From NCBI RefSeq assembly GCF_006337125.1, contig NZ_CP040887.1:744001-808000 (forward strand): a stretch of 64,000 bases of DNA, given 5' to 3'. The first letter of the stretch is position 1. Every line of letters starts with the position of its first letter. A program made the position numbers and the translations under genes. Below, piece after piece: positions 44,277 to 53,447 of this stretch. The DNA is from Serinicoccus chungangensis (lineage in GTDB: Bacteria; Actinomycetota; Actinomycetes; Actinomycetales; Dermatophilaceae). A model generated the notes under the pieces. The model did no database searches and was not told the origin of the DNA. It saw nothing but the letters and a program-made list of their open reading frames with translations.

Positions 44277-46106
44277 GTGACCCCTACGCTCGGGGCCGTG
44301 CCACCCAGATCGTCCTCCCACCCGGGTATGGGTGCGGTGCCCCACGACGACGGCGTCACCTTCCGCGTCTGGGCGCCGCAGGCCCGGCAGGTCGCGGTGG
44401 TGGGCGACTTCTGCGGCTGGGACGCGCGACGCCGTACCGTCCTGGCGAAGGACCACCACCGCTCCGGCACGTGGTCGGTCTTCGTCCCGGGCGCGGGGCC
44501 GGGCACGCACTACCGCTTCCTCGTGCGCCGCGGCGGCCCCTACCTCTCCCGGCAGGACCCGTGCGCGCGGCAGGTCACCGGCGCGCGCGGAGCCTCCGTC
44601 GTCCTCGACCCGCGTCACCTCGACTGGGGCGACGAGCACTTCACGGCTCCGGGGTGGGACGACCTCGTCGTCTACGAGATGCACGTGCCGACCTTCGCCG
44701 CCACCGGTGAGGGGCCGGGCACCTTCGACACCGCCGTGGGGCGCCTGGACCACCTGGCCTGGCTCGGGGTGAGCGCCGTCGAGGTGATGCCGCCCTTCGA
44801 GTTCGCCTCCGCGACGAGCTGGGGCTACAACCCCTCCCAGCTGTATGCCGTCGAGTCCAGCTACGGCGGGCCGCACGCCTTCGCGCGGTTCGTGCGGGAG
44901 GCGCACGCCCGGGGGATCGCGGTGATCCTCGACGTGGTGCACAACCACCTGGGACCGGACGGCCCGCACCTGTGGCGCTTCGACGGCGCGGCCGGCCGGC
45001 GTCGCTACGGCGGGGCCTACTTCTACAACGACCGCCGTGCCCTGACCCCGTGGGGGGCGACGAGGCCGAACTACGACCGCAAGGCGGTCCGCAACTTCCT
45101 GCGCGACTCCGCCGTCATGTGGCTCGAGGACTTCCGGGTGGACGGCCTGCGCTTCGACGGCACCAACTTCGTGCGCTCGCGGTGGGGCGACGTGCGCGAC
45201 CCCGCGCACCACATCTCGGCGGGCGACCGCTACCTCGCCTCGCTCACCACCGACCTGCGCTCGCGGCAGCCGTGGAAGCTGCTGGTCGCCGAGGACATGC
45301 AGCGCGACCCCGCGGTCACCCGGGCGCCGCAGGAGGGTGGCCTGGGCTTCCACAGCCAGTGGGACGCCGGCTTCGTCCACACCGTGCGGGCCGCGCTGGA
45401 GGCCGCGGACGACGCGCACCGGGACGTGCGGGCGGTCGCGGCGGCGGTGCTCGGCGACGGGGGTGCGGCCCTGCACGAGCGGGTCGTCTACACCGAGTCG
45501 CACGACGAGGTGGCGAACGGCCGGGCCCGGGTGCCGGAGCAGATCACCCCGGGGCACGCCGACTCCTGGCACGCCCGCACCCGCTCCGCCCTGGGGCTGG
45601 TGCTCACGCTCACCGCCCCGGGCATCCCCATGCTCTTCCAGGGCCAGGACGTCCTGGAGGACGGCTGGTTCACCGACACGCGCCCGGTCGACTGGGCGAA
45701 GGCGCACCACCGGGCCGGCTTCCTGCACCTGGTCCGGCAGCTGGTCCTGCTGCGCCGCGACGCCTCCGGCACGACGCGGGGGCTCCGGGGCGGGCACACC
45801 AGCGTCGTCCGGGCCGACGACGGCCTGCTCGCCTACCACCGCTGGGACCGGGGCGGTCCGGGCGACGACGTCGTGGTCGTCGTCAACCTCACGACCCACC
45901 CGCGGCACGACGTGCGCCTGGGTATGCCGCGCGCCGGCCGGTGGCGGGTGCGGTGCAACACCGACGCCCCGTCCTTCGGGCCGGGGCTGGGCGCGGTGCA
46001 CGCCCACGACACGGACACCGAGCCGCGCCCTTGGGACGACCGGGCGGACAGCGCCCTGGTCACCGTGGGCCCCTACGCCGCTCTGGTGCTGTCGCAGGAC
46101 GACTGA
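44277..46106 (+). CDS. GH13 enzyme with N-terminal CBM48-like domain (branching enzyme/TreZ-like)
   Basis: 609 residues. The first 100 residues are a CBM48-like module ('VTFRVWAPQARQVAVVGDF'). Catalytic regions: 'AVILDVVHNHLGPDG' (I), 'VDGLRFDGTNFV' with nucleophile Asp (II), 'LLVAEDMQ' with Glu (III), 'ESHDEVANG' with Asp (IV). The region IV motif and 'PGIPMLFQGQDVLEDGWF' favour a branching-enzyme-like member over malto-oligosyltrehalose trehalohydrolase, but I cannot decide. The start is uncertain: GTG at 44277 or 44298, or ATG at 44328. Confidence 0.75.
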   Translation: MTPTLGAVPPRSSSHPGMGAVPHDDGVTFRVWAPQARQVAVVGDFCGWDARRRTVLAKDHHRSGTWSVFVPGAGPGTHYRFLVRRGGPYLSRQDPCARQVTGARGASVVLDPRHLDWGDEHFTAPGWDDLVVYEMHVPTFAATGEGPGTFDTAVGRLDHLAWLGVSAVEVMPPFEFASATSWGYNPSQLYAVESSYGGPHAFARFVREAHARGIAVILDVVHNHLGPDGPHLWRFDGAAGRRRYGGAYFYNDRRALTPWGATRPNYDRKAVRNFLRDSAVMWLEDFRVDGLRFDGTNFVRSRWGDVRDPAHHISAGDRYLASLTTDLRSRQPWKLLVAEDMQRDPAVTRAPQEGGLGFHSQWDAGFVHTVRAALEAADDAHRDVRAVAAAVLGDGGAALHERVVYTESHDEVANGRARVPEQITPGHADSWHARTRSALGLVLTLTAPGIPMLFQGQDVLEDGWFTDTRPVDWAKAHHRAGFLHLVRQLVLLRRDASGTTRGLRGGHTSVVRADDGLLAYHRWDRGGPGDDVVVVVNLTTHPRHDVRLGMPRAGRWRVRCNTDAPSFGPGLGAVHAHDTDTEPRPWDDRADSALVTVGPYAALVLSQDD

Positions 46107-46140
46107 GCGGCGCCGGGTCAGGGGCCTGAACGGCGCCGGC

Positions 46141-48465
46141 TCAGGGGCGCAGCAGCTCGATCCGGACGTCCTCGTAGTCCTGCACGGTGATGCTGAGCTC
46201 CCGGTCGCCGGTGGTGCTGTAGGCCCCGTAGGTCAGCAGGGTCTCGGAGACCACGTCCCGGTCGGTCCAGCTGGACCACCAGCCGTCCGTGCCGTTCAGC
46301 AGCTCGACCGGCTCCCCGCCGACCTGGAACCGGATGCGACCCCGGCCCTCGGTCTCGATGCGGGCCCCGAAGCCTCCGGTCGGGATCTCGACGGTGGTCC
46401 GTCCCTCCTCGTCGAGGTCGTCACCGGTGATCGTGGCGAGCGGCGAGGTAGAGACGAACTGGGACGGTTCCGGCTGCTCGTCCCGGGGCCAGCTGGTGGA
46501 AGGCACCCGCGCCGCCGCGAAGTCGAAGTCCTCGTAGTCGACGCTCCCGTAGGCGAGGAGGAGCCCTGGCGGGTGACCAGGCGTGGAGGGTGCCATTGCG
46601 AGCGGGACGTCGGGGTCGGAGGGTTCCGCAGCGCCGGTGAGGTCCTGCTCCTGCACCCACCCCTCCTCCCACATCCTGGCCTCCTCGATGACGCGGGAGA
46701 TGTCGGACGGGTCGTCCACCTGTCGCGCGACGGTCAGGCTCCGGCCTAGTCGCACGGCACCCTCGCGCCAGAACAGCGGTGTCGTCCCGGCCAGCTCCCG
46801 GGACCGCGACGGCAGGAGGGCCCAGGTGACGTCCTCGCCCTCGACGGGGTCGAGCAGCTCGCGCTCCAGCCCGTCCATCGGCAGCTCCCAGGCGCCGAGC
46901 AGACGGTGCCCCGAGACCAACTCGGGTGCCTCGCCGCCGTCCGCCTGCGGCACCGGCTCGCGATCCGCGTCGCCCGGGACGGCCTGCGTCGCCACGACCT
47001 GGACGTGCTCGGAGCTGTCCGCGACGACCTCGACGACGGCCGGCCGCCGGCTGTTCGGCGGGACCACGTCGTCGGGGATGGTGAACTCCCGGGTCGACCC
47101 CGGGACGTAGACCATCCACCGGCCCTCCCGGATGTCGGGCTTCTGGCCCCGCCAGTCGGCCTGCCCGGTGGTCCACCACTCGAGGTCGCCGTCGTCGGTC
47201 ACCGGTATGCCGTCGACGAGCACCGAGACGGCGCCGGTCCGGCCGGACCAGACCCGGATGGTGCTCGTGGGCGAGAGCTCGACCGGCTGCACGAGCCGTT
47301 CGCCCGGGTCGAAGGGCATGACCACCCCGGCCTCCTCGACGACGACCGCGTCCTGGGGGACGGGTGGTCCCGCGGTCAGGTCACCATCGGGCAGCGGCTC
47401 CACCGCCATGTCGTCGGTCTGCGCGTAGAGCCCCAGGACGGCACCGCCGTCCGGCGGCAGGTCACCGGTGACGCGCACCTCGGCATCGCCGCTCGCCGGC
47501 AGGGCGACCAGGTGGTCGAGACCGACGGCCGGCTCGCCCGCGGTGCCGGCGCAGGGCAGGGTGAGCGTGGACCCCTCCACCGCGATCTCGCCGACCGGAC
47601 GGTCCAGGGCGGGGTCGTCGGCGGGCGGCATGTCGCACCACAGCACCGCGAAGGACGCAACCTGACCCCCGAAACGTGCGTCGACGGTGTTGAGGGCGAG
47701 GGAGGTGCTCCGTCCGGGGGTCAGCTCCAGCGTCTCCATCCGGGTCAGCCCCGCCGCACCGCGCGGCGGCTCGCCGTCCTCGTCCAGCTCGAAGCCGGCC
47801 TCGGAGAGGTCCACCGCACCCACCTGGACGACCCCTGGACCCGACGGTGCCGCCTGGTCCGGTCCATCAGGCTCCTCCCGGTCGGGGGAGAGCGCATACC
47901 CACCGATGACGGCGGCCAGCGGCACGGCTGCGGCGGCGACCCACCACCACCGACGACGGTCGCGGCCGGGCGGCTCCGACGGCGCCTGCGCGACGGCGGG
48001 CTCGAGAGCTGCGGCCAGGTCGGACCCGTGGAGGGCGTAGCGGTCTCCGACCGCCTCGAGGGCGGTGCCCAGCCCCGGCGTGGTGGGCAGGAGGCGCGCG
48101 ACCTTCTCGGCCGGCAGCCGCAGGGCCTCGGCGGTGTCGGCCGTGCTGGCCCCGTGCACGAGGCGCAGCGCGGCGACCGCCCGCTCGCGCGGACGCAGCC
48201 GCTCCAGCACGTCGCCGGCGTCCTGGACCCCATCCGGCAGCATGCGCTCGGGTCGGCGGGGCGCGGCGCGCAGGTAGGCCCGGACCAGCGCTCCCCGCAG
48301 CTCACGCCACCCGGCACCCGGGTCGGCGGCGGCCAGGGTCTGCGCCGTCAGCCGGGTCGCGCCGTCGGTGGCCCCGGTGAGCACGGCCGCCAGGTGGTGC
48401 AGCCGGGCACCGTGCTCGGCGACCAGGTCACCCTGGTCGTGGCGTTCCTCCGGCGCCCCTGCCAT
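46141..48465 (-). CDS. Sigma-70-like region fused to a membrane anchor and large extracytoplasmic domain
   Basis: 774 residues. Residues 1 to about 140 resemble the end of an ECF sigma factor, with a region-4-like helix-turn-helix 'LRPRERAVAALRLVHGAST' then 'ADTAEALRLPAEKVARLL'. A membrane helix follows (about 174-192, after 'RRRWWW'), then about 575 extracytoplasmic residues, acidic and beta-rich, which I cannot assign. The layout suggests a one-protein link between an external signal and transcription, or a degenerate sigma retained as an anchor; region 2 is not clear. CAGGAT ends 6 bases before the ATG. One ATA codon is inside a GGCATACC word. Confidence 0.65.
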   Translation of the reverse strand: MAGAPEERHDQGDLVAEHGARLHHLAAVLTGATDGATRLTAQTLAAADPGAGWRELRGALVRAYLRAAPRRPERMLPDGVQDAGDVLERLRPRERAVAALRLVHGASTADTAEALRLPAEKVARLLPTTPGLGTALEAVGDRYALHGSDLAAALEPAVAQAPSEPPGRDRRRWWWVAAAAVPLAAVIGGYALSPDREEPDGPDQAAPSGPGVVQVGAVDLSEAGFELDEDGEPPRGAAGLTRMETLELTPGRSTSLALNTVDARFGGQVASFAVLWCDMPPADDPALDRPVGEIAVEGSTLTLPCAGTAGEPAVGLDHLVALPASGDAEVRVTGDLPPDGGAVLGLYAQTDDMAVEPLPDGDLTAGPPVPQDAVVVEEAGVVMPFDPGERLVQPVELSPTSTIRVWSGRTGAVSVLVDGIPVTDDGDLEWWTTGQADWRGQKPDIREGRWMVYVPGSTREFTIPDDVVPPNSRRPAVVEVVADSSEHVQVVATQAVPGDADREPVPQADGGEAPELVSGHRLLGAWELPMDGLERELLDPVEGEDVTWALLPSRSRELAGTTPLFWREGAVRLGRSLTVARQVDDPSDISRVIEEARMWEEGWVQEQDLTGAAEPSDPDVPLAMAPSTPGHPPGLLLAYGSVDYEDFDFAAARVPSTSWPRDEQPEPSQFVSTSPLATITGDDLDEEGRTTVEIPTGGFGARIETEGRGRIRFQVGGEPVELLNGTDGWWSSWTDRDVVSETLLTYGAYSTTGDRELSITVQDYEDVRIELLRP

Positions 48466-48471
48466 CGGTCC

Positions 48472-48477
48472 ATCCTG
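48472..48477 (-). promoter_or_regulatory. Putative -10 box (CAGGAT) of sigma-like gene
   Basis: Six bases before the ATG at 48465. Confidence 0.45.
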
Positions 48478-48524
48478 CCAAAGACGCGCCGTGGCCTCTC
48501 GGTGGACGATGGTGGGGGTCGCCC

Positions 48525-48677
48525 GACGGCACGCCCGGCCCGACCGGCTCAGGCGTTCACGTGCGTGGCGGGGCCGACGACACGCCCGGCCGGACCGGCT
48601 CAGGCGTTCACGTGCGTGGCCGGGCCGACGACACGCCCGGCCCGACCGGCTCAGGCGTTCACGTGCGTGGCGGGGCC
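48525..48677. repeat. Three direct copies of a 51-bp sequence
   Basis: Copies at 48525-48575, 48576-48626 and 48627-48677 differ at only a few bases. Each contains CGGCTCAGGCGTTCACGTGC, with a palindromic CACGTG. The array fills the gap between the sigma-like gene start and the mscS stop, so it could affect mscS termination or the sigma-like gene's promoter. Confidence 0.92.
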
Positions 48678-48696
48678 GACGCCGCGGTGCACGACC

Positions 48697-49602
48697 TCAG
48701 GCCTGGGCGTCCCCGAAGGGGGTGATGCGCGGGCCGCGGACGCCCTCGGTGTCGAAGCGCTCCTTGGCGCGCTCGCGGATGACGCGGGGCACGCCCCACT
48801 GCTCACCGGGCCGGCACTTGGCGAAGATGCGCAGCGTCATCGTGCCGCCGGAGACCGACTCCACGCCGGCCACCGTGGGCTCCTCGAGGAGCTTGGTGGA
48901 CCACTCGGGGTCGGCGTACACCTGGGCCGAGACCTCGCGGAGCATGGGGATGACCTGCGCCGGGTCCTCGTCGTAGGCGACGGGGATGTCGATCGTCGCC
49001 ATCGCCCAGCCCTGGCTCTTGTTGCCGATCCGGATGATCTCGCCGTTGCGGATGAACCACACGACGCCGCTCGCGTCGCGGAGCCGGGTGACCCGCAGGC
49101 TGACCTCCTCGACGGTCCCGACCGCCTCGCCGGTGTCGATGAAGTCACCCACGCCGTACTGGTCCTCGATGATCATGAAGACGCCGGACAGGAAGTCCTT
49201 GACCAGCGACTGGGCGCCGAAGCCGAGCGCGACGCCACCGATGCCGGCGCTGGTCAGCAGGGGCGCGAGCGGCATCCCCAGCTCGGCCATGATCGTCAGC
49301 AGGGCGACCGTCGCGATGACGAAGGTCGCGATGCTGCGCAGCAGCGAGCCCATCGTCAGCGCCCGCTGGCGGCGACGCTCGCGACGGACCCCGGCCGCCG
49401 AGTCGAAGACCCGCTCCAGCGACGAGCGCTCGTGGTCGTCGGCGCGCGTCGCGGCGCGCTCGACCACCCCCTTGATGGCGCGGTGCGCCGCCCAGCGGGC
49501 CACCACCGCGAAGAGGAGGATGAGGACGATCCGCAGCGGTGCGCCGAGCAACCAGTCCACGGTCGACCCCCAGGAGTCGAAGGGCACGTCGAGATTCGGC
49601 AT
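48697..49602 (-). CDS. mscS: Small-conductance mechanosensitive channel (MscS family)
   Basis: 301 residues. Three N-terminal membrane helices; the pore helix and following beta domain carry 'GIGGVALGFGAQSLVKDFLS' and 'GVFMIIEDQYGVGDFI', hallmarks of MscS. The channel opens under membrane tension to release osmolytes. The ATG at 49602 has GGAGG and, 6 bases upstream, CACAAT (49609-49614), a candidate -10 box. The 51-bp repeat array lies right after its stop. Divergent from malQ. Confidence 0.92.
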   Translation of the reverse strand: MPNLDVPFDSWGSTVDWLLGAPLRIVLILLFAVVARWAAHRAIKGVVERAATRADDHERSSLERVFDSAAGVRRERRRQRALTMGSLLRSIATFVIATVALLTIMAELGMPLAPLLTSAGIGGVALGFGAQSLVKDFLSGVFMIIEDQYGVGDFIDTGEAVGTVEEVSLRVTRLRDASGVVWFIRNGEIIRIGNKSQGWAMATIDIPVAYDEDPAQVIPMLREVSAQVYADPEWSTKLLEEPTVAGVESVSGGTMTLRIFAKCRPGEQWGVPRVIRERAKERFDTEGVRGPRITPFGDAQA

Positions 49603-49608
49603 GCCTCC

Positions 49609-49614
49609 ATTGTG
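49609..49614 (-). promoter_or_regulatory. Putative -10 box (CACAAT) of mscS
   Basis: Six bases before the mscS ATG. Confidence 0.45.
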
Positions 49615-49741
49615 GGCGTCCCGGGACGTGCGTCGTGCACCCCGTCCGTCGGGCCGGACGCCCCGCGTCGTGGCGCTAGGGTCTGGGGCTCCTCTCCTGA
49701 CAGACTGGGGGCGACCGTCCACTCCGAAAGGTTCGACCCCC

Positions 49742-51865
49742 GTGACCCAGCGCACCCCCGCCCTCGCCCAGCTGGCCAGCGCCTACGGCATCGCGACCGA
49801 GTTCTGGGACTGGCAGGGGCGACACGCGCAGGTCCCCGAGGAGACCGTCGTGGCCGTGCTCGAGGCCCTCGGGGTGGACGTCGAGGGGGACTTCGTCGAC
49901 CGGGAGCTGGCCCGCGTGCAGGAGCGGGAGTGGCACCGGCTGCTGCCGCCGGTCGTCGTCGTCGCCCGGGGTGTCGACCCCGAGGTGCGCGTCCACCACG
50001 AGGCGCAGGCGTCGCCGGAAGTGACGCTGCGGACCGAGGACGGACGCTGGCTCGACCTGAGGCTGCAGGTGGGGGGCGAGGAGCGGGAGATCGACGGGGC
50101 CCCGGTGCGCCGGGCACTGCTCGAGGTGCCTGCGGACCTGCCGCTGGGCTGGCACGAGGTCGTCGTGCGGGTCGGGGGCACGGAGGCGCGGATGCCCCTG
50201 GTCGTGACGCCGCCCCGGCTCGAGCTCCCGGCCGGCCTGGGCCAGGAGGGGGCGCGCGCCTGGGGGCTGATGACCCAGCTGTACGCCATGCGCTCGGCCG
50301 GCTCGTGGGGGATCGGCGACCTCGCGGACCTCGCCGACGCCGGGGCGTGGGCCGCCGGGATGGGCGCCGACTTCGTCCTGGTCAACCCGCTGCACGCGGC
50401 GGAGCCGGTCGGCGAGATGGAGCCCTCGCCCTACCTCCCGACGAGCCGGCGCTTCGTCAACCCGATCTACATCCGGGTCGAGGACGTGCCGGAGGTGGGC
50501 TACCTGTCCGCCGCGGACCGCCAGCTCGTCGAGTGGCACGCCGACGACGCCCAGCGCTACCTCTCCCTTGACGTCCTCGAGCGCGACCCCGTGTGGGCGG
50601 CCAAGGAGGCGGCGCTGCGGCTCGTCTTCCGCCATCCGCGCTCGCTGCGCCGCTCCCGCGCGTTCGAGGCCTACGTCGAGCGTGAGGGCCAGGGGCTGGT
50701 GGACTTCGCCACGTGGTGCGCCCTGGCGCAGGAGCACGGCACCTTCTGGCGCCAGTGGCCGCAGGAGCTGCAGGACGCCCGGGGAGAGGCGGTGGAGGCA
50801 TACCGTCAGGAGCACGCCACCGAGGTGGAGTTCCACTGCTGGCTGCAGTGGGTGCTCGACGAGCAGCTGGCGCGGGTGCAGCGCGACCTGCTGGACACCG
50901 GGATGTCGCTGGGGGTCATCTCCGACCTCGCCGTCGGGGTGCACCCGGACGGCGCCGACGCGTGGGGGCTGGGCGACGCCCTCGCCCGGGGCGTGACCGT
51001 CGGGGCGCCGGCCGACCAGTACAACCAGCTGGGGCAGGACTGGTCGCAGCCGCCGTGGCGTCCGGACAAGCTCGCCGAGCTGGGGTATGCCCCCTACCGC
51101 GAGATGGTGCGGGCCGCGCTGCGCGACAGCGGCGGGCTGCGCGTGGACCACGTCATCGGGCTGTTCCGGCTGTGGTGGATCCCGCAGGGTGCCGAGCCGT
51201 TCCAGGGCACCTACGTGCGCTACGACCACGAGGCGATGATCGGCATCCTGCTCCTCGAGGCGCACCGCGCCGGGGCGGTCGTCGTGGGCGAGGACCTCGG
51301 GACGGTCGAGCCGTGGGTGCGGGACTACCTGCGCGACCGCGGGGTGATGGGCACCTCCATCCTGTGGTTCGAGCGGGACTGGGACGGCGACGGGAGCCTG
51401 CTGGACCCGGAGGCCTACCGCGAGCTGTGCCTCGCCACGGTCACCACGCACGACCTGCCGCCGACCGCCGGCTACCTCGAGGGGGTGCACATCGACCTGC
51501 GCTCGCGGCTCGGGCTGCTGGACCGTCCGCTCGAGGTGGAGCAGGAGGAGGAGGCGCGCTCGCGGGAGGAGGTGCTCACCGACCTGCGGCGGCGTGGGCT
51601 GCTGCGCGAGGGTGCCGACGTGGCGGAGCAGGTGGAGGCGCTGCACGCCTTCCTCGCCCGCACCCCGGCCAAGCTCCTCGGGGTCAGCATCAGCGACCTG
51701 GCCGGCGACAAGCGCGTCATCAACCAGCCCGGCACCGACGAGGAGTACCCCAACTGGCGGGTGCCGCTCGCCGGCCCGGAGGGTGCGCCGGTGCTGCTCG
51801 ACGAGCTCGTCACCTGGCGCAGCGCGCGCCGCATCGCCCGCGCCGTCGCACCGGACGCGCGGTAG
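49742..51865 (+). CDS. malQ: 4-alpha-glucanotransferase (amylomaltase)
   Basis: 707 residues, the long actinobacterial/enterobacterial form. GH77 motifs: 'SAGSWGIGDLADLADAGAW', 'GGLRVDHVIGLFRLWWIP' with nucleophile Asp, 'VVGEDLGTVEPWVRDYL' with Glu, and 'VTTHDLPPTAGYL' with Asp. It transfers maltosyl units between alpha-1,4-glucans, working with the GH13 and GH15 enzymes nearby. GTG start at 49742 with AAAGG about 11 bases upstream. The last codons (APDAR) and TAG stop form the first unit of a 22-bp tandem array that extends 220 bases downstream. Confidence 0.94.
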   Translation: MTQRTPALAQLASAYGIATEFWDWQGRHAQVPEETVVAVLEALGVDVEGDFVDRELARVQEREWHRLLPPVVVVARGVDPEVRVHHEAQASPEVTLRTEDGRWLDLRLQVGGEEREIDGAPVRRALLEVPADLPLGWHEVVVRVGGTEARMPLVVTPPRLELPAGLGQEGARAWGLMTQLYAMRSAGSWGIGDLADLADAGAWAAGMGADFVLVNPLHAAEPVGEMEPSPYLPTSRRFVNPIYIRVEDVPEVGYLSAADRQLVEWHADDAQRYLSLDVLERDPVWAAKEAALRLVFRHPRSLRRSRAFEAYVEREGQGLVDFATWCALAQEHGTFWRQWPQELQDARGEAVEAYRQEHATEVEFHCWLQWVLDEQLARVQRDLLDTGMSLGVISDLAVGVHPDGADAWGLGDALARGVTVGAPADQYNQLGQDWSQPPWRPDKLAELGYAPYREMVRAALRDSGGLRVDHVIGLFRLWWIPQGAEPFQGTYVRYDHEAMIGILLLEAHRAGAVVVGEDLGTVEPWVRDYLRDRGVMGTSILWFERDWDGDGSLLDPEAYRELCLATVTTHDLPPTAGYLEGVHIDLRSRLGLLDRPLEVEQEEEARSREEVLTDLRRRGLLREGADVAEQVEALHAFLARTPAKLLGVSISDLAGDKRVINQPGTDEEYPNWRVPLAGPEGAPVLLDELVTWRSARRIARAVAPDAR

Positions 51866-52085
51866 GGCCGCACCGGACGCGCGGTCAGGCCGCACCGGAC
51901 GCGCCCTCAGGCCGCACCGGACGCGCCCTCAGGCCGCACCAGACGCGCGCTCAAGCCGCACCAGACGCGCGCTCAAGCCGCACCAGACGCGCGCTCAGGC
52001 CGCACCGGACGCGCGCTCAGTCCGCACCAGACGCGGGGTCAGGCCGCACCAGACGCGGGGTCAGGCCGCACCGGACGCGCGGTCC
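51848..52085. repeat. 22-bp tandem repeat array at the 3' end of malQ
   Basis: About eleven consecutive 22-bp units with no spacers. The first (51848-51869) contains the final malQ codons and the TAG stop; later units have TCAG in place of TAG. The core is GCACCGGACGCGC, with variants CCAGACGCGCGCT and CCAGACGCGGGGT in runs of neighbours, which suggests stepwise duplication. The array ends 26 bases before the 3' end of the AbiEi/DUF559-type gene. Confidence 0.95.
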
Positions 52086-52110
52086 GGCACAGGGTGGCGG
52101 TGCCTCGTGG

Positions 52111-53202
52111 TCAGGATCTACGGCGTGCGCGGTCACGCATGCTGCGGGTGACGTAGATCTGCTCCAGGTCGACCGCCGGACGCTCCGCCGAGAACGGCAG
52201 ACGACGGCGCTCGCCGTTCCACACGGCATACCCTCGGACCGGCGCCGGTGGGTTTCCCAGCACCTGCTTCGCGCGGTCGGCCACCGACTCCGGGTCGCCG
52301 ATGATCTCGTCGCTGGTCCAGCGCACCCCGCGCAGACCGATCCCGCAGAGCGAACCGTGCCGGCGCTGCTCGGCCTCCAGGCGGCCACGGACCGACTGCT
52401 CGGGTGAGACGGTCTCGGACTGGTCGAGGAAGTACTTGCCACGCCCGTCCGCCTCGTAGAACGACGCGGACTCCGGCTGCAGCCCGTCGGTCCTGCCGAG
52501 GAACCTGCCGTCCTCGTCGAGGATGTCGACCTGGGGGAGCGGAATCGGGAGCCCGCGCTCGTGCAGCGTGACGAAGGAGAACGACTCCAGCCAGGTCTCG
52601 CGCCGCGGATCGGACAGTGCGAGCGCGGCGACGGCCTTGGGGCGTCCCCTCCACCGCTTCTGCAGGGTGAGCTGCAGGCGCAGGTCGGACGTGGTCAGCA
52701 GGCCCCGGCGCAGGGCGTCGTCCACCAGTGCCGTCGAGTGCGGTAACCGGCGGGTGCGTGCGGTGTCGGCGACCGTCCTGAGCAGGTTCGTGGTGCGTAG
52801 CCCGTCCACGACGGCCACCTCGGTGCCCGCGGAGTCGCAGTGGTGCAGGATCACGCCGGGCAGTGTCCGGGATCGCTGCACGCCCTCGAGGACGGTCAGC
52901 TCGACCGGTGCGTCGGGTGAGACGGTGACGGCGAGCCCGTGCAGCAGAGCGGCGCTGGTATGGCTGGCCACGTGCCCCGGGAAGCGGTGCAGCTGGAGAC
53001 GCAGGCGGTCGAGGTGCTCGCCCTGCACCCGCTGCCACTCCTCCTGATCGGGCTGCACGCCGGCACGGGGACGACGGAACCAGCTTCTCGACCCTCGGAC
53101 GATCTCGCCGAGCAGAAGCAGCTCGGTGAGCTCGCGGGACGACATACCGGAATCGAGTGCGAACCGGCGGCTGAAGACCGAGGGCAGGGAGGCGAGGTCC
53201 AT
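52111..53202 (-). CDS. AbiEi/DUF559-type protein
   Basis: 363 residues. The N-terminal part resembles AbiEi-like antitoxin domains with a helix-turn-helix-like start ('SSRELTELLLLGEIVRGSRS'). 'SHTSAALLHGLAV' and 'TTNLLRTVADTARTRRLPHS' are phrases typical of the actinobacterial type-IV-antitoxin/DUF559 family. The C-terminal part has a PD-(D/E)XK-like pattern: 'GRTDGLQPESASFYEADGRG' followed by a Lys. It may be a nuclease or a DNA-binding regulator; no AbiEii toxin gene is adjacent. Start at the ATG 53202. Repeat arrays lie on both sides. Confidence 0.65.
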   Translation of the reverse strand: MDLASLPSVFSRRFALDSGMSSRELTELLLLGEIVRGSRSWFRRPRAGVQPDQEEWQRVQGEHLDRLRLQLHRFPGHVASHTSAALLHGLAVTVSPDAPVELTVLEGVQRSRTLPGVILHHCDSAGTEVAVVDGLRTTNLLRTVADTARTRRLPHSTALVDDALRRGLLTTSDLRLQLTLQKRWRGRPKAVAALALSDPRRETWLESFSFVTLHERGLPIPLPQVDILDEDGRFLGRTDGLQPESASFYEADGRGKYFLDQSETVSPEQSVRGRLEAEQRRHGSLCGIGLRGVRWTSDEIIGDPESVADRAKQVLGNPPAPVRGYAVWNGERRRLPFSAERPAVDLEQIYVTRSMRDRARRRS

Positions 53203-53316
53203 ACCGCTCAGCCTCTGTCCCGACCACGGAGACGACCAGGCCCACGGACCATCCTGTGGATGAAGGCCAGCTGCAGACCGGGGGTGTGGATCAGCGCACG
53301 TCAGGACGCCGAACAA

Positions 53317-53396
53317 GCGTCCTGAGTCGTCGGACCACGCGTCCGGAGTCGTCGGACCACGCGTCCTGTGCGGCCAGGGCGCGCGTCCTGTGCAGG
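53317..53396. repeat. 22-bp-period repeats, degenerate
   Basis: Two full units (53317-53338, 53339-53360) and partial copies to about 53396. The core, read on the minus strand, is CCGGACGCG, shared with the malQ array but in opposite orientation. They lie 115 bases upstream of the AbiEi/DUF559-type gene start. Confidence 0.7.
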
Positions 53397-53423
53397 GGGT
53401 CTGGGTCTGGCCCTGGGCCGGGG

Positions 53424-53447
53424 TCTAGCCCGGGGTCTAGCCCGGGG
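53424..53447. repeat. 12-bp duplication spanning the pepN stop codon
   Basis: TCTAGCCCGGGG occurs twice in tandem; the copy at 53436-53447 contains the pepN TAG stop (CTA on the plus strand). Flanking GGGTCTGGGTCTGG runs extend the low-complexity region to about 53397-53460. Confidence 0.8.

Noticed and set aside
51848..52085. A CRISPR array
   Set aside because: Units are contiguous 22-mers without spacers and no cas genes are present; it is a tandem repeat.
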